Shown: positions 18,378-27,392, counted from the first letter of the stretch. The stretch: 64,000 nt of DNA from Arthrobacter sp. ISL-28 (GCF_018613875.1 NZ_JAGGPJ010000002.1:1-64000), one strand, 5' to 3'. The notes: generated by a model from the letters alone, not told the origin. Numbers and translations: made by a program.

Positions 18378-19808
18378 ATGGCAATTTCCCTCGCCGCGCT
18401 GCTCGCTGTGCCGTCCCTTGGGCTCAAGAAATCCGGGCTCGCCGAGACCACCTCCCACCAGGACATTCACTGGGTTGCCGTCACCGAGCAGGAGGATCCG
18501 CAGCGCTTCCTCAACGGCGGCGAGCTGGTGCTCACCACCGGCATGCGGCTCCGCAGCGCCACGGAACAGCGGCGCTTCGTCCGGCAGGTCCAGCGCGCCG
18601 GTGCCGTGGGCATCGGTTTCGGTGTGGGACTGACGCACGACGCCGTTCCGCCGGCTTTGGTCGCGGAAGCGAACCGTTGGGGGCTGCCGGTGGTCGAAGT
18701 CCCCTACGCCACCCCGTTCATCGCCATCGGCAAGCTGGTGGCGGACGCGCAGTCGGCCGACCATTATTCCAAACTGGAACGGCTCATTGCAGGGCACCAG
18801 ATCCTGGCCAGGGCACTGCTCACGGGCGGCGGGCTGGCCGAACTCCTCAAGCACCTGGGCGGCATGCTGCGCACGGAAATTGCCCTGACCCAGTTCACCG
18901 CCCAGCTGTACAACAGCGGTTCCGAGCCGCCGCTGCCGGATACCTGGTCGTCGTATCCGATCCCCACCGGCCGCCGCGACGCCTGCACGCTGTGGGTGAA
19001 GCAGCCGTTCGAGGACTCCGGCATCATCGGCTACGCGCAGAACCTCATCAGCGTGGAGCTCAACAACATGGTGAAGCAGCGGCAGGCGGAGCGGGCACTG
19101 TGCGGGCAGGTGCTCGAGGACGTGATCCACGGGACCCTGGATCCCAGTGAGGCCACCCGCCGGCTCGCGGGGACCGGCATCAACAGCACGCGCAAGAACG
19201 TGGTGATCCTGGCCGGATCCGAGGCGCACCACAAGCAATTGGTGACCTCATCGCTGCCGCGGACGCTCGAGAAGGCGGTGACCGCCGTCGTCGGAAAGGA
19301 CCTGATCACGGTGGTGCCAGACGACGGGCGCGGTGCCACGGCACTGGCTAGAAGCCTCAGCGACCACCTGGCCGAGGCCGGGATCCATGCGACCATCGGC
19401 ATCGGCGGCGCGTACACGAAGCCCAACGGCCTGCGCTGGAGCTATTTTGAGGCCCGGGATGCGGCGAGCCACGGGCTGCCCGTCAACGAACCTGAACGGC
19501 TGAGCCTGACGTCGCTGCTGCTGGCGAGCGAGGACGTGCCGCTCGCCGACATGGCCAATGAGTCGCTCACGCCGCTCCGCACCTTCGACGCTGCCCACGG
19601 CGCCGAGCTGATGACCACCCTGGAGAGCTACCTGAACAACAACGGCTCCGTGGCGGCCGTGGCCGAGGCCCTCACGCTGCACCGGAACACAGTCCGCTAC
19701 CGGCTCGCGCAGATCACCGAGCTCACCGGCTACGACCCCTCAGTCACCGCCGACCGTGTCCAGCTGTGGCTGGCCCTCGCGGTCTCGCGGCTAGGGCCGC
19801 GGCACTAG
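18378..19808 (+). CDS. PucR family transcriptional regulator
   Basis: A 476-residue regulator with an N-terminal PucR ligand domain (about 1-130, starting LAALLAVPSLGLKKSGLAET) and a C-terminal helix-turn-helix typical of the family (SVAAVAEALTLHRNTVRYRL, about residues 425-444). Relatives control purine, proline or GABA use. Its divergent placement 143 bases from patD-gabT suggests it regulates them. TAGGCT lies exactly six bases before the ATG, so the message may be leaderless. Confidence 0.88.
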   Translation: MAISLAALLAVPSLGLKKSGLAETTSHQDIHWVAVTEQEDPQRFLNGGELVLTTGMRLRSATEQRRFVRQVQRAGAVGIGFGVGLTHDAVPPALVAEANRWGLPVVEVPYATPFIAIGKLVADAQSADHYSKLERLIAGHQILARALLTGGGLAELLKHLGGMLRTEIALTQFTAQLYNSGSEPPLPDTWSSYPIPTGRRDACTLWVKQPFEDSGIIGYAQNLISVELNNMVKQRQAERALCGQVLEDVIHGTLDPSEATRRLAGTGINSTRKNVVILAGSEAHHKQLVTSSLPRTLEKAVTAVVGKDLITVVPDDGRGATALARSLSDHLAEAGIHATIGIGGAYTKPNGLRWSYFEARDAASHGLPVNEPERLSLTSLLLASEDVPLADMANESLTPLRTFDAAHGAELMTTLESYLNNNGSVAAVAEALTLHRNTVRYRLAQITELTGYDPSVTADRVQLWLALAVSRLGPRH

Positions 19809-19849
19809 GCCCGATGGCCCTTCCGCCGCAGCTGATTGCAATGGAGTGG

Positions 19850-21427
19850 CTAGCTGACCCCGCGCTTCAGGATCTGGCGGGCCTTCCTCCGCGCCTTGCG
19901 GTACTTGGACTCGGCGCGGGCGGCAATCCTTTCCTCCTGCTCACGCAGCAAACGGTACCCGGCAGCCTCCGACTCCGGAAGCTCCGGGCCCCGCTCCAGC
20001 TTGCCCAGGAGGATCCGGGCCACCACGCTGTCGTGGTGGTCACCCAGGATCTTTTGCTGCCGGTGCGCGGCTTTGGCGAGCTTCGCGGCACGCTTTCCGT
20101 AGACGGGCACCGCCGATTCCGCGGCGTGCCGCAGACGCTTGGCATCCTTGCGCACCTGGTGCAGCGCGGAGTCATGGGCCGATTCCTCCTTGGTGCGCCT
20201 TGCCGCCTTGTGCGAGCGGCGCAACCGGCGGAGCGTCTTCCTGACCCGCTTTCGTGCCACTTTGCCAGCGGGTCCTGACGCCTGCGGCCGGACCGGCGGG
20301 TTGTCCCGGAAGTCCTCGAGATCATCCAGCAGCCTGAAGTAGCGGTCCGTCACGAGCACTTCCTGCAGCTTCCGGTAGCCGGCGTCGAACCTGTTGCCCA
20401 GTTCGCGTTCCAGCCTGTCCCTCACTGCACCTCCGGCGGACTGCTCCGCCGGCAGCTCGGCAGCGTGGCTGCCCAGCCGTTCGCGCATGACTTCGGCGTC
20501 ACGGGGAGACCCGAGGATCCGGCCGAGCCACTTCAGTTCATCGCGGAGCCGCCGGACTGCGGCTGCCCCGAACAGCTGGCGGTAGACGGCCAAGGCCGAC
20601 CGCAACCGCCGGGTGGCCGAACGCATCCTGTGGACGGCGTCCGGCTCTTCCAGCCGCACGGCCGGGTCCATCGCCAGGAGTTCGCGGATCTGCCCGTCGA
20701 TGTAGGCGGTCACGACGCCGGCGGCCGGCTGCTGCTTCGTTGCCGCCTGCTGCCCCGGCTGCTGTTCGCCCGAGCCGGCGCCTGGGGGCGTTACCTCCTG
20801 CCGTTCCGGCCAGGCCTCCCCGAGGGCCCGCCCCAGTTTGGACTCGTGCGCCGCCGGCCGCGCACCCGCCGCCGCCAGAGTTTCGGCGGCCGCCGAAAAA
20901 AGCTCCGCACCCCCGTGGACGAGTTCGAGTTCCCATTCGCGCCACTTCTGCGTCCGCCCCGCCCCGCCGAGGGCCTCAGCCTCCACCCTGTCGTCGGCAA
21001 AGTCGGCCAGGTGCACGCCGTCGTTCCCGTACAGGGCTTGCGTGGTGCGATTGGTCTTCAGCCGGGCGGCCGGCGCCAGCTCCGCGCCGCGGACGTAGAC
21101 CTGCAGGTACGCCATCAGTTTTTCAGGTACGACGCCGGCCTGGCCCAGCGGTGCGTGGATCTCCCGCCGCTGCGGGGCTGCTGATTCGTCCGCGGACTCC
21201 GACGGCAGCTTGAGATGCCAGCCGGCGTCCGCCCCGCCGGTTCTGCGCCGGAGCGTGATCCGGCGAGAGGCAAGTGCCAGGTCGTCGGTGTCGAAATACA
21301 CGGCTTCCAGGCTTGCGCCGTATGGCTCGCCGACGCGCCCGACCCCTTGGATTTCGGAGAGCCTCGGCACCGCGGCCTCACCATCGACGTCGTACTTCTT
21401 CTCGGTTTCAAGGCCCTCGGCAGTCAT
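19850..21427 (-). CDS. CYTH and CHAD domain protein
   Basis: A 525-residue cytoplasmic protein. Residues about 5-205 form a CYTH (triphosphate tunnel) domain with the metal-binding ExExK signature as ETEKKYDV and a basic strand ASRRITLRRRTGG. Residues about 235-525 form a CHAD domain, a helical fold rich in conserved histidines and basic residues (AVHRMRSATRRLRSALAVYR, HQVRKDAKRLRHAAES). CHAD domains are known to bind polyphosphate, and CYTH proteins hydrolyse or handle triphosphates, so a polyphosphate-related role is likely. It is a single gene convergent with the PucR gene. Confidence 0.9.
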   Translation of the reverse strand: MTAEGLETEKKYDVDGEAAVPRLSEIQGVGRVGEPYGASLEAVYFDTDDLALASRRITLRRRTGGADAGWHLKLPSESADESAAPQRREIHAPLGQAGVVPEKLMAYLQVYVRGAELAPAARLKTNRTTQALYGNDGVHLADFADDRVEAEALGGAGRTQKWREWELELVHGGAELFSAAAETLAAAGARPAAHESKLGRALGEAWPERQEVTPPGAGSGEQQPGQQAATKQQPAAGVVTAYIDGQIRELLAMDPAVRLEEPDAVHRMRSATRRLRSALAVYRQLFGAAAVRRLRDELKWLGRILGSPRDAEVMRERLGSHAAELPAEQSAGGAVRDRLERELGNRFDAGYRKLQEVLVTDRYFRLLDDLEDFRDNPPVRPQASGPAGKVARKRVRKTLRRLRRSHKAARRTKEESAHDSALHQVRKDAKRLRHAAESAVPVYGKRAAKLAKAAHRQQKILGDHHDSVVARILLGKLERGPELPESEAAGYRLLREQEERIAARAESKYRKARRKARQILKRGVS

Positions 21428-21535
21428 GGCCGTACGGCATCCTTTCCCAGCTTCGGCCGCAAACGGACCGCTGTGTCGCTGGCCCGAGTCTATTCCTCGC
21501 GGCCCTGGAGTCGCGAGAGATTTGCCACAAAACCC

Positions 21536-21565
21536 TAGACATCAAACGTCTAACGTCTAACGTTA
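21536..21565. promoter_or_regulatory. Candidate operator overlapping the MFS/GntR translation start
   Basis: Three heptamers stand in tandem (AACGTCT at 21545 and 21552, AACGTTA at 21559). They include the palindrome AACGT-CTA-ACGTT at 21552-21564, and TAGAC-N7-GTCTA spans 21536-21552. The block ends 4 bases before the ATG of the transporter gene whose operon ends in a GntR repressor, so autorepression is a simple reading. Confidence 0.45.
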
Positions 21566-21569
21566 AGGG

Positions 21570-22781
21570 ATGGCCTCTGTTTCTTCAGCTCCCCCGGCAA
21601 CCGCCGCCCGCCCGCGCAAGGCGCGTGCCGCCGTCGTCGCCAGCGTCATCGCACTGGTGCTGATCGGGCTGAACCTCCGTGCCGGCATCACCGGAGCGTC
21701 CGCACTGCTGCACGACCTCCAGCTCGTCCTGGGTTACGGCCCCTTGGTTGCCTCCGTCATCCCCTCCATTCCAACGCTGTCCTTTGCGGTGGCGGGCGCG
21801 GCGACGTCGTGGCTCACGGGACGGCTCGGCGTCGAGAAGTCGATCCTGCTCGCGCTCGGCATGCTGGCCGCGGGGCTGCTGGTGCGGGCCATCCCCTCCA
21901 CCGGGATGCTGCTGGCCGGGACGGTGCTGGGCATGTCGGGCCTGGCGGTCTGCAACGTGGCTATGCCGTCCTTTATCCGCGAGCATTTCGCCCACCGCAC
22001 GTCCCTCATGACGGCGCTGTATACCGTGACCATGACGACGGGAGCCACCGTCACCGCTGTGGCTGTGGTGCCGCTGGCCCAGGAGCTTGGCTCGCCGTCG
22101 GCCGGGCTCGGCGCCATCGGTATTCTCGCTTGTTCAGCTTTCCTGGGCTTCCTACCGGTGGCGCTGCACGCGCACCGCAACAGCGTGCGCGGGACGTCGG
22201 GCCAGGTTCCCCCCTGGCCGTTGCTCCGGACCCGGAAGGGCGCCCTGCTCACGGCGATCTTCACGCTGCAGGCGCTGCTCGCCTACGCACTGCTGAGCTG
22301 GTTCCCCTACATGCTCACCACCCTGGGGCTCAGCGCGGCGGACAGCGGCCTGATGTTCGGGCTCATGCAGCTGGTTTCCGTCCCCGCCGGCATGGTGCTC
22401 ATTGCCATCGGCTCCCGGCCCCGCATGGTACGCCCGGCTTTCTGCCTGGCCAGCGTCACCATGATCATCGGGGTGGCCGCGCTCCTTGTCCTGCCGGTCG
22501 CCCTGGCGGCTGTGCCCGCCGTGCTGCTCGGCTTCGGACTTGGCATCTTTCCGCTGGTCATGGTGATGATCAGCCGCAGCGGGCGGGACACCGCCGAGAC
22601 CACTGCCCTGTCCACGCTGGCACAGTCCACCGGCTACCTCCTGGCCACCGCGGGTCCGTTCGGAATGGGCCTGCTGCACAGTGCGACCGGCGGCTGGACG
22701 CTGCCGGTGGCGCTGCTGCTGGCCATCGCCCTGGTACAGATTGTGGTGGCCCACCTCCTCACCGCCAGGACGAAAGGTTAG
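21570..22781 (+). CDS. MFS transporter, CynX/NimT family
   Basis: A 403-residue, twelve-segment major facilitator protein. The first segment and loop VLIGLNLRAGITGASALLHD is the usual CynX/NimT (cyanate/nitroimidazole) family opening. The central loop has HRNSVRGTSGQVPPWPLLRT before segment 7. The substrate is unknown. It is translated as the first gene of a two-gene operon, with only 6 bases to the GntR regulator, which suggests that the transported compound is also the regulator's ligand. AAGGG lies directly before the ATG, inside the candidate operator. Confidence 0.87.
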   Translation: MASVSSAPPATAARPRKARAAVVASVIALVLIGLNLRAGITGASALLHDLQLVLGYGPLVASVIPSIPTLSFAVAGAATSWLTGRLGVEKSILLALGMLAAGLLVRAIPSTGMLLAGTVLGMSGLAVCNVAMPSFIREHFAHRTSLMTALYTVTMTTGATVTAVAVVPLAQELGSPSAGLGAIGILACSAFLGFLPVALHAHRNSVRGTSGQVPPWPLLRTRKGALLTAIFTLQALLAYALLSWFPYMLTTLGLSAADSGLMFGLMQLVSVPAGMVLIAIGSRPRMVRPAFCLASVTMIIGVAALLVLPVALAAVPAVLLGFGLGIFPLVMVMISRSGRDTAETTALSTLAQSTGYLLATAGPFGMGLLHSATGGWTLPVALLLAIALVQIVVAHLLTARTKG

Positions 22782-22787
22782 TCCGCC

Positions 22788-23468
22788 ATGACTCTGAGCA
22801 CCTCCCACCGGCAACCCTTGGCCGACGAAATCACGGCCAAACTGCGCGAAATGGTCCACTCCGGTGAGTGGGCGCTGCAGCAGCGGATTCCCTCCGAGAC
22901 CGAGCTGATGGCCAGGCTTGGCGTCTCACGCGGAACACTCCGCGAGGCGATCAAGGCCCTGGCCCACAGCGGCATGCTGGAGGTCCGCCGCGGGGACGGC
23001 ACCTACGTCCGCGCCACGAGTGAGATGTCCGGCGCAGCCCGGCGCATGTACAAGGACCACACCGAGGAGCACATCCTCGAAGTCCGGGTCGGGCTGGACA
23101 CCCAGGCGGCCCGCCTGGCGGCCCGAAATGCAACGGCCGACGACGTCGCCGCCCTGCGCGCACTACTCGCCGATCGTGAGGCCTCATGGAACGCAGCCGA
23201 CTACGCGGGCTGGGCCCGCGCCGACTGGGGCTTCCATGTACGGGTGGCGCAGGCTTCCGGCAACCCGCTGTTGCACGAGCTCTACGTCAGCTTCGGCGAG
23301 GTCTTCCACAACGACCTCCTGAAGCAGCAGCCCCGCGCAGGTTTCGACGGGCTCCCGCACGAGGGCCACGGTGCGCTGGTGGACGCCATCGAAGCGCACG
23401 ACGCCGACGCTGCCGTGGCCAGCGTGAACCGCAACCTCAACTCCTGCGCGGAGTGGCTCAAGGAATAG
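22788..23468 (+). CDS. FadR-type GntR transcriptional regulator (FCD domain)
   Basis: A 226-residue repressor. The N-terminal winged helix (about 10-72) has RIPSETELMARLGVSRGTLR and GMLEVRRGDGTYVRA. The C-terminal FCD domain (about 90-215) is all-helical and has histidine positions (FHVRVAQASGNP, HEGHGALVDAIEAHD) that in this family often hold a metal and bind organic acids. It follows the MFS transporter by 6 bases and probably controls its own operon through the heptamer/palindrome block at 21536-21565. Confidence 0.9.
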   Translation: MTLSTSHRQPLADEITAKLREMVHSGEWALQQRIPSETELMARLGVSRGTLREAIKALAHSGMLEVRRGDGTYVRATSEMSGAARRMYKDHTEEHILEVRVGLDTQAARLAARNATADDVAALRALLADREASWNAADYAGWARADWGFHVRVAQASGNPLLHELYVSFGEVFHNDLLKQQPRAGFDGLPHEGHGALVDAIEAHDADAAVASVNRNLNSCAEWLKE

Positions 23469-23484
23469 TGTCCCATTCCTGAGT

Positions 23485-23518
23485 TACCCCCCGGCTGGGG
23501 GAACCCAGCGGAGGGGTA
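23485..23518 (+). terminator. Hairpin after the GntR gene
   Basis: TACCCCCCGGCTGGG (23485-23499) pairs with CCCAGCGGAGGGGTA (23504-23518), a 15-bp stem with two mismatches and a 4-base loop, 17 bases beyond the GntR stop. No T-tract follows. Confidence 0.55.
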
Positions 23519-23648
23519 CCGGCGCCGTTTCATAGGGTTTTCCCAAGGTTTCTCCAAGCTTCCAGTTCGATGCTCACATCAGCGGTTTACCTCGCGGAGC
23601 ACTCCGCCAGTCATGAGAAATAGTCCTTCAGGCAGTTGGAGGTAAACC

Positions 23649-24047
23649 ATGTCATTCAGTGCAGCGGCCGGCCGGGCGGCACCACGAAAAGCCCACAAAT
23701 CTTCCCGGGCGCTTCGTCGGCATCCTGCGTAGGCGCCGCGGCGGCCTGGGTGCTCGCCGTCATGCTGGGACTGTCCGTGGCACTCGAGGGCCCGCCCCGA
23801 GTGCTCGCCCTGTCCGTCCACATTCTGGCGATGCTGGACCGTAGTGAAACTCGCTGCGGTCCTCGTGCTGATGCTGAACGGCATCATGCTGATTCCGCTG
23901 ATGCGGCGCCTGGTCGCCATGCCGCCGAGGACGAGTTTTGCCGCACTGCCCCCGGGCCGGCGTATCCACATGCTCCTGTGTCTGGGCCTCTCCCAGGCCT
24001 GCTGGTGGACGGCCATCATCGTCGGTTTCGTCAACGCCGAGTTCTGA
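23649..24047 (+). pseudogene. Frameshifted small membrane-protein gene
   Basis: A strong ribosome binding site (GGAGG) stands 5 bases before ATG 23649, but that frame stops at 23730. The next frame then carries a transmembrane-like stretch (GAAAAWVLAVMLGLSVAL ... VLALSVHILAML) up to about 23836. After that the first frame resumes with VVKLAAVLVLMLNGIMLIPL and ACWWTAIIVGFVNAEF to the stop at 24047. The pieces read as one membrane protein of about 130 residues broken by two compensating shifts. I recognise no family. Decay or assembly error are both possible. Confidence 0.5.
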
Positions 24048-24164
24048 CAGCTGCCCCGGGGTTTCACCATCACTCAAGACATCAGTAGGCTTACTATCTG
24101 AGAGGTGGCGGCAGGACAGGGAGTTCGTTGCTGCCCGCGCGCCCGCTGACGACTAGGAGTAACG

Positions 24165-25397
24165 ATGGCCCGAGCAGCACAAGCGTCCGATCAGCAAACA
24201 CCCGGGCAGGCGTCCGGGAGGCAACCACCGGCAGAGCAGGTGCCCGGCCGGAAAGCACCGTCCCCGCACGACCGGCCGCCGCATGAACCACCGCATGAGC
24301 CGAAAGCACCCCGCGAACTCTGGGCTGACACTCTTGGCCATCTGGGTATCAGGTCGGCGCAGATCCTGCTGGTCCTGGCGGTCATCACCGTCTCCGCGTA
24401 CGCCCTCCTGCAAATCAGGCTGCTCGTCATTCCGGTCCTGATCGCACTGATCCTGGCCGCAGCCATCGGCCCGTTCGTGAACATGCTTCGGCGGCGGGGC
24501 ATACCCGGGGCTGTAGCCACCGGCATAGCCTTTGTGGCTTTGCTGCTGCTTCTGGCCGGAGTCACCACGGTGATTGTGATGTCCGTCCGCAGCCAGTGGA
24601 ACGAGCTGGTCCAGCAGGCCGCCTCGGGTCTTGATGAGCTCGAGAATTTCCTCCTCACCGGCCCCTTCCCGCTGGACCAGGAGCAGCTCAACCAGGCCCG
24701 GGAAGGCGTCATCCAGTTCGCCACAAGCAGCCAGGTCCGCTCGGGCGCACTCTCGGGCCTGTCGGTGGTCACCGAATTCCTCGCCGGCGCCACCCTCATG
24801 GCGGTGATCCTGTTCTTCTTCCTCAAGGACGGAGCGAAGATCTGGAACTTCCTCCTTCGGCCCTTCAGCGGCCGCCGCGAAGCCAAGCTCCGCCGGCTGG
24901 GAAGCCGCACCCTGGAAGTGCTGGGCGGCTATGTCCGCGGGACGGCCATTGTGGCACTGGTGGATATGGTGGCGATCGGCGCCGCCCTGCTGATCATGCA
25001 GGTGCCGCTCGCCATCCCGCTTGCCATCATCGTTTTCATGGGCGCGTTCATCCCGCTGGTGGGTGCCACCGTGGCGGGAATCCTGGCCGCACTCGTGGCC
25101 CTTGTAGCCAATGGTCCGGTGGTCGCCCTGATCGTGGTTGCCGTGGTAATTGCCGTGAACCAACTGGAAGGCGACCTGCTGCAGCCGATCGTCATGGGCA
25201 AGGCCGTCCAGCTCCATGCCCTCGTCATCCTGATGGCCCTGACCGCCGGCACCATCCTCGCCGGAATCATCGGTGCCGTCCTGTCAGTACCCATCGCGGC
25301 CGTCGTCTGGGCCGTGATCCAGGTCTGGACAGCGGAGGATCCAAACCTGGAACCGATGAATCCCCATCTCCCGCCGGCGAACAGCCAGCCTGCCTAG
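24165..25397 (+). CDS. AI-2E family transporter (PerM-like)
   Basis: A 410-residue membrane protein of the AI-2E exporter/PerM family. A cytoplasmic Pro/Gln-rich N-terminus of about 60 residues is followed by the family's paired first helices (AQILLVLAVITVSAYALL, LLVIPVLIALILAAAIGPFV). Later come a central amphipathic region, FFFLKDGAKIW, the conserved GAFIPLVGATVAGILAALVA, and the C-terminal NQLEGDLLQPIVMGKAVQLH. Some relatives export autoinducer-2 and others are Na+/H+ antiporters, so the function here is open. AGGAG is 5 bases before the ATG. It appears monocistronic and convergent with the next gene. Confidence 0.9.
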   Translation: MARAAQASDQQTPGQASGRQPPAEQVPGRKAPSPHDRPPHEPPHEPKAPRELWADTLGHLGIRSAQILLVLAVITVSAYALLQIRLLVIPVLIALILAAAIGPFVNMLRRRGIPGAVATGIAFVALLLLLAGVTTVIVMSVRSQWNELVQQAASGLDELENFLLTGPFPLDQEQLNQAREGVIQFATSSQVRSGALSGLSVVTEFLAGATLMAVILFFFLKDGAKIWNFLLRPFSGRREAKLRRLGSRTLEVLGGYVRGTAIVALVDMVAIGAALLIMQVPLAIPLAIIVFMGAFIPLVGATVAGILAALVALVANGPVVALIVVAVVIAVNQLEGDLLQPIVMGKAVQLHALVILMALTAGTILAGIIGAVLSVPIAAVVWAVIQVWTAEDPNLEPMNPHLPPANSQPA

Positions 25398-25450
25398 CGG
25401 CTCGCGAGGCGTCGCTGCCGTTGAAACTGCAAGCGTCCTCCACATCACAA

Positions 25451-25479
25451 CGGCCGGGTCCGCGCTGGAGACCCGGCCG
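25451..25479. terminator. Bidirectional terminator between convergent genes
   Basis: A perfect 10-bp stem CGGCCGGGTC / GACCCGGCCG with a 9-base loop lies midway between the end of the AI-2E gene (25397) and the end of the minus-strand gene at 25530, so it can serve both. Confidence 0.7.
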
Positions 25480-25529
25480 TCGTCGTCGGTAATGGCTTCT
25501 GAAGCCGGCTGCGGAAGCTGACTTCGAAA

Positions 25530-26069
25530 CTACCGGTCGCGGAGGCCCATGAAAACGTTCTTGGGCCGCTGCATCTCACCGTGCTTGGCGCCCAGCACGA
25601 TGACCCAGGCCGCAAATGCCGGAATGGCCCACTGCAGCACCTTCAGCTGCTTCTGCGCCGCCTGCAGCTTGTCGGACGCTCCGGACCGCGGCTCCGTGGC
25701 ACCCTCCGCTCCCTCGTCGGCGAGCTTGTCCACCTTCTTCCCGAGGGCTCCCGCGTACAGGGTGGCCGCGGCACCGGCAAGGGTGACAGCCGTTTTGTAG
25801 ACGGTGTCGGCAGCCACACCGTCCTGCTTGGCGATCCGCTCCTTGTTCTCCCACGCTATCGCCAGGTCCGCAATAAGGTGCGTGGCAAAGGCTGCGGTCT
25901 GAACAGGAGCCCATTTCATCCAGCCACGGCTTGACAGCCGGGTGCGTTCTGCGGGGTCTTTGGCTTCCGCCGCAGCTCCATTGAGGCCGATGGCGCCCAT
26001 CAGCGACCCGCCGAACCACGCAGCGGCCGTCAGATCGTGGATGGAACGTGCCAGAAGATTTCCTGCCAT
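25530..26069 (-). CDS. Hypothetical membrane-associated protein
   Basis: A 179-residue protein of unrecognised family. ATG at 26069 is preferred within a longer open frame because AGGAAG precedes it and the sequence then starts sensibly (MAGNLLARSIHDLTAAAWFG). Hydrophobic stretches (AAAWFGGSLMGAIGL, ALTLAGAAATLYAGAL-like, LQWAIPAFAAWVIVLGA) suggest two to four membrane helices, with a charged segment VDKLADEGAEGATEPRSGAS between the last two. It is divergent from the small gene cluster at 26247-28730, sharing a 177-base control region with an inverted repeat. Confidence 0.7.
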   Translation of the reverse strand: MAGNLLARSIHDLTAAAWFGGSLMGAIGLNGAAAEAKDPAERTRLSSRGWMKWAPVQTAAFATHLIADLAIAWENKERIAKQDGVAADTVYKTAVTLAGAAATLYAGALGKKVDKLADEGAEGATEPRSGASDKLQAAQKQLKVLQWAIPAFAAWVIVLGAKHGEMQRPKNVFMGLRDR

Positions 26070-26194
26070 GATGCGCTTCCTAACGTAGAGATCGAAACCG
26101 TGAATGATGGAAAAGATGGCTTTCCGCCCCCGGGATCTCCCCGTGGACGGCAGCCGAACCAAAGTCATGGTGCGGATATGATAAGCACACTTAC

Positions 26195-26215
26195 TAATAT
26201 TACGGTAGCCCGTAA
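26195..26215 (+). promoter_or_regulatory. -10-like TAATAT next to an inverted repeat
   Basis: In an AT-rich patch, TAATAT (26195-26200) meets the inverted repeat TTACGG-TAGC-CCGTAA (26200-26215). A protein bound there would cover the expected transcription start. It lies between divergent genes, about 32 bases before the ATG of the 96-residue protein. Confidence 0.45.
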
Positions 26216-26246
26216 CAGCACTGTCTTTGTGCGTAAAATCAACGCC

Positions 26247-26537
26247 ATGGACGCAACGGGAACACTTTTCGGCTGGGCCTTCGGCGACTCTGAGCGCGAG
26301 GACGATCAGGAGTACCTGGACGGGCTCCGGAGTGAAGCCCTGGCGAATGCCCGCCAGGCCGCCGAGTCGCGGGGGTTTGGGGTGGAGCCCGGTTCGGAAG
26401 TCTTTACCATCCTGAGCGCAGGTGAGACCTTGGTGGATATCGACACGGCGCCGGACGACCTCGTGGTCCGCTGCACGGTGAAACTCACCGGCGAGGGAGC
26501 CGACAGGATCCACGCCGAGGGACCAATGAACGGCTAA
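26247..26537 (+). CDS. Hypothetical small acidic protein
   Basis: A 96-residue protein starting MDATGTLFGWAFGDSERED. The family is not recognised. It is acidic, predicted soluble, with a helix (YLDGLRSEALANARQAAESR) followed by a strand-rich half ending VRCTVKLTGEGADRIHAEG. No good ribosome binding site is visible and an in-frame GTG at 26229 is an alternative start. It ends 7 bases before the DUF1206 gene and is probably co-transcribed with it. Confidence 0.6.
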   Translation: MDATGTLFGWAFGDSEREDDQEYLDGLRSEALANARQAAESRGFGVEPGSEVFTILSAGETLVDIDTAPDDLVVRCTVKLTGEGADRIHAEGPMNG

Positions 26538-26544
26538 CGCCGCC

Positions 26545-27372
26545 ATGACAGATAACGCAAACCCGCTCGGCGAAGCAGCCGACGCCGCAGAGGCGGCGTC
26601 GAATACCAAGGCGCTTGACGTCGTCGCGCGGTCAGGATTTGCCGTCGTGGCGCTGCTCCACATCGTGATCGGCGCCATCGCGATCGCACTGGCGCTGGGC
26701 CACCCCGGGGAGGCCGAACCCACCGGCGCGATCGAGCAGCTGGCTGCCAATCCCGGGGGGCCCGCCCTCATGTGGGGAGGCATGATTTCCTGCATCGGCC
26801 TCGCACTCTGGCAGTTGAGCGATGCGACGCTCCGGGCCCGCCACCTGCCCAAGAAGGAAAGAATCGGCAAGCACATCTCCTCGGGATTTTTGGCGGTTGC
26901 CTACGGCAGCGTGGGATTGAGCTTTGGCGGCTTCGCCGTGGGGTTGCGCGGCGATTCCAGCAAGTCGACCAGGGACATCAGCGCCGCCCTCCTCAGAGCC
27001 CCGTTTGGCACGGTGGTGCTGAGCACGATAGGCCTCACCATCATGGGCGTGGGTGTCTACTTCATCCTGAAGGGGCTCCGGCGGGGGTTCAAGGAAGAGC
27101 TCTTCGAATTTGACGGCACGCGGCAGGGAAGAATCATCGACTCCCTCGGAGTGACGGGCCATGTGGCGAAAGGCATCGCGCTGCTCCTTACCGGACTCCT
27201 GTTCGTGATCGCTGCCGCCAAGCACAGCCCGGAAGAATCCACCGGCCTGGACGGGAGCCTCAAAGCCCTGCGCGACCACCCCTACGGGCCATACCTGCTC
27301 CTGGCCATCGGTGCGGGCTTCGTTTGCTACGGCATTTTTGCCCTGGTCAGGTCCAGGTTTGGCAGGATGTGA
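26545..27372 (+). CDS. DUF1206 membrane protein
   Basis: A 275-residue integral membrane protein with six predicted helices in three repeated pairs, the arrangement of DUF1206. Each repeat opens with a small-residue helix: ARSGFAVVALLHIVIGAIAI, ISSGFLAVAYGSVGLSFGG, VAKGIALLLTGLLFVIAAAK. The family is widespread in actinobacteria and has no known function. It lies between the 96-residue protein (7 bases) and the fused protein (20 bases), so the three are likely one operon. Confidence 0.85.
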   Translation: MTDNANPLGEAADAAEAASNTKALDVVARSGFAVVALLHIVIGAIAIALALGHPGEAEPTGAIEQLAANPGGPALMWGGMISCIGLALWQLSDATLRARHLPKKERIGKHISSGFLAVAYGSVGLSFGGFAVGLRGDSSKSTRDISAALLRAPFGTVVLSTIGLTIMGVGVYFILKGLRRGFKEELFEFDGTRQGRIIDSLGVTGHVAKGIALLLTGLLFVIAAAKHSPEESTGLDGSLKALRDHPYGPYLLLAIGAGFVCYGIFALVRSRFGRM

Positions 27373-27392
27373 CCCCACAGAGGAGGGTTCGT

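Noticed and set aside
21536..21552. McbR-type operator TAGAC-N6-GTCTA
   Set aside because: The spacing here is 7, not 6, and the downstream genes are not methionine or sulfur genes. The overlapping heptamers explain the bases better.
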